DNA from: Marinilabiliales bacterium
GTDB lineage: Bacteria; Bacteroidota; Bacteroidia; Bacteroidales; SZUA-534
NCBI GenBank assembly: GCA_003512955.1
Contig: DOTG01000028.1
Span: 186,001 to 250,000, forward strand
Length of the DNA: 64,000 nt
Direction: 5' to 3'
Position 1 is the stretch's first letter. Every line of letters begins with the position of its first letter. The position numbers were made by a program, and so were the translations under genes. The notes below the pieces were generated by a model. It saw nothing but the letters and a program-made list of their open reading frames with translations. It did not search any database and was not told the origin of the DNA. Shown here in pieces: positions 62,877-64,000 of this stretch.

Positions 62877-63563
62877 ATGAAACAATTATTTTTAGCTCTT
62901 TTCCTAGGTCTTACCTTAGGGGTTTTTGCTCAGGAAAAAGATGCCAACACCTTTAGGAATGAAGGAAATGAAGCTTATAAAAACAAAGATTTTTCAGGCG
63001 CATACCAAGCCTATGCCAGTGCATTGACTTTGCTCGAAAAAGAGGGTGTAGTTGATACCGCTTATATTTACAATGCCGGTTATTGCGCCTTTAAAGCTGA
63101 AAAACTTACCGAAGCCATCCCTTATCTTGAAAAATCAATCGAACTGAATTACAAAGAAGAGAAACCTTATGTTTCATTAGCCCAAGTGTTTATGAAGCAA
63201 GACGATCTGTCCAAAATGGAGCAGACTTTAACCAGTGGCTTAACCAAATATCCCGACGACAAAACCTTGCGGAAACTGATGAGCCATTGTTTATTAAAAC
63301 AAGGACTTGGATTTTACAATATTGGCAACGACATTAAATCGAAAGCCAACAACAGCGGGTTAAATACCACCGATCCCGAGGCATTCAAAGCTGAGTATGC
63401 TAAAGCCGATGAGGAATTCAAAAAAGCAATGCCTTTAATGGAAAAAGCTTATGAATACGACAATACCAACGACAAGGTGATGAAAGCACTTCAAAACATC
63501 TATTCTAACTTGGAAATGACAGACAAGGCCGAAGAAATGAAAGCCAAAATTGGAACCAAATAG
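62877..63563 (+). CDS. Exported TPR-repeat protein
   Basis: 228 residues. Signal peptide MKQLFLALFLGLTLGVFAQ. Tetratricopeptide-type helices follow: ANTFRNEGNEAYKNKDFSGAYQAYASALTLL, AYIYNAGYCAFKAEKLTEAIPYLEKSIELN, PYVSLAQVFMKQDDLSKMEQTLTSGLTKYP, AKADEEFKKAMPLMEKAYEYD and KVMKALQNIYSNLEMTDKAEEMKAK. TPR proteins scaffold protein complexes. The location should be the periplasm. It is a single-gene unit with a strong promoter (62816) and terminator (63586). No further function can be named. Confidence 0.82.
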   Translation: MKQLFLALFLGLTLGVFAQEKDANTFRNEGNEAYKNKDFSGAYQAYASALTLLEKEGVVDTAYIYNAGYCAFKAEKLTEAIPYLEKSIELNYKEEKPYVSLAQVFMKQDDLSKMEQTLTSGLTKYPDDKTLRKLMSHCLLKQGLGFYNIGNDIKSKANNSGLNTTDPEAFKAEYAKADEEFKKAMPLMEKAYEYDNTNDKVMKALQNIYSNLEMTDKAEEMKAKIGTK

Positions 63564-63585
63564 TATTGGTTTACAAAATACCTTT

Positions 63586-63618
63586 AAAAAAGGTTGTCAG
63601 CAAATGGCAACCTTTTTT
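63586..63618. terminator. Bidirectional terminator
   Basis: 11-bp stem aaaaaaggttg/caacctttttt (63586-63596 with 63608-63618), loop of 11 nt, with T runs on both strands. It serves the TPR gene and touches the stop codon of the convergent WbqC-family gene. Confidence 0.88.
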
Positions 63619-64000
63619 ATTTACTGCTATTAACAAAGATTGTTCTGGCTTCGGGACCGGTATTGAATATCAAATCGAGGATAGAAAGGTTGGGAATGAA
63701 TCCAAACCTCTGTTCAAATCCCTGGGTGTAAGTTATTGGTTTAAAGCTAGTATCATCTGCCATCTTCCCGGATTTTGGGTGAATTGACATTCTAAAATCG
63801 CTGAAGTTTCCTTCAATCTCAAAAGATTTGGTCCAATGAACCTCAATCACTTCCATCTTCAACCATTTTAAGGTCAATTGCAGAATTTCCCAATTCAAAT
63901 CCAACAGAAATGTATAAGGTTTTTGGTACAGTTGCCAAATATCATCCATATAATATTCATAAAATGGGCTCGAACGGTACGCTGCTTCTAATGATTTAAG
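63617..64000 (-). CDS. WbqC-family protein (partial, N-terminus beyond window)
   Basis: The frame is open from the right edge to the stop at 63617 (128 codons). It reads LKSLEAAYRSSPFYEYYMDDIW, then LDLNWEILQLTLKWLKME, RMSIHPKSG and PITYTQGFEQRFGFIPNLSILDLIFNTGPEA, the characteristic C-terminal half of WbqC-like proteins (SxxxAYxxSPFFxxY ... FGFxPNLSIlDLlFNxGPEA). Family function is unclear; some members sit in polysaccharide loci. The N-terminal half is outside the window. Confidence 0.82.
   Translation of the reverse strand, partial: LKSLEAAYRSSPFYEYYMDDIWQLYQKPYTFLLDLNWEILQLTLKWLKMEVIEVHWTKSFEIEGNFSDFRMSIHPKSGKMADDTSFKPITYTQGFEQRFGFIPNLSILDLIFNTGPEARTIFVNSSK

Overview
The window looks like chromosome of a Bacteroidota bacterium. 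At least seven proteins carry a C-terminal type IX secretion (T9SS) sorting domain. Lipoproteins, Bacteroidota-type promoters (TTG-N19-TAnnTTTG, TAnnTTTG) and a Y_Y_Y propeller regulator agree with this. The enzyme content suggests a free-living or marine polysaccharide degrader of the Marinilabiliales/Prolixibacteraceae type, but that placement is inference.

Layout. 1-6396 (minus strand): the C-terminal part of a propeller/LuxR regulator (cut by the left edge), an SRPBCC protein, two orphan lipoproteins, an HD-domain protein and an isocitrate/isopropylmalate-type dehydrogenase. 6666-10425 (plus): glycogen branching enzyme followed directly by a GH13 amylase-like enzyme. 10882-16649 (plus): three abutting T9SS cargo genes; the last joins a metzincin protease motif to a beta-helix and changes base composition sharply in mid-gene. 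16757-21206: glucosaminidase/LysM protein, cytidine deaminase, a LacI regulator, and three small exported TonB-C-terminus-like paralogs driven by two matching ECF-sigma-type promoters.

21655-41420 (minus): a beta-glucan (laminarin-like) utilisation locus without any SusC/SusD pair. It holds GH30, GH128-CBM6, GH2, GH5, a GH94/149/161-type inverting phosphorylase, GH3, a GH158-like enzyme, a sugar-porter MFS, GH16-CBM6 and a carbohydrate-binding T9SS protein. The inferred logic is: secreted and surface enzymes cut beta-1,3/1,6-glucan, the MFS porter imports sugars, and a cytoplasmic phosphorylase makes glucose-1-phosphate. A roughly 140-bp leader is repeated in front of the GH3 unit, the GH16 unit and, 18 kb away, the MFS gene at 57179.

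41421-43272 is a long non-coding interval with an array of TAAGGTT repeats. 43273-52110 (plus) is a polymorphic-toxin-like locus: a YadA-head-like fibre protein, a mini T9SS protein, a 2050-residue SpvB/FG-GAP/Rhs protein with an AT-rich exchangeable tip, and a downstream exported protein. The fibre and Rhs genes both have a one-base homopolymer frameshift inside the signal peptide.

52290-53670: REP-like palindromic repeats around a RelE/ParE toxin-antitoxin pair and a decayed XRE gene. 53782-61023 (minus): a BatA-like protein, an FucP-like MFS transporter, a NagB/PIG-L fusion and a ROK regulator, i.e. an amino-sugar module. 61205-64000: a lipoprotein, an outer-membrane barrel candidate, a TPR protein and the end of a WbqC-family gene (cut by the right edge). 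I saw no rRNA, tRNA, CRISPR array or intact transposase.
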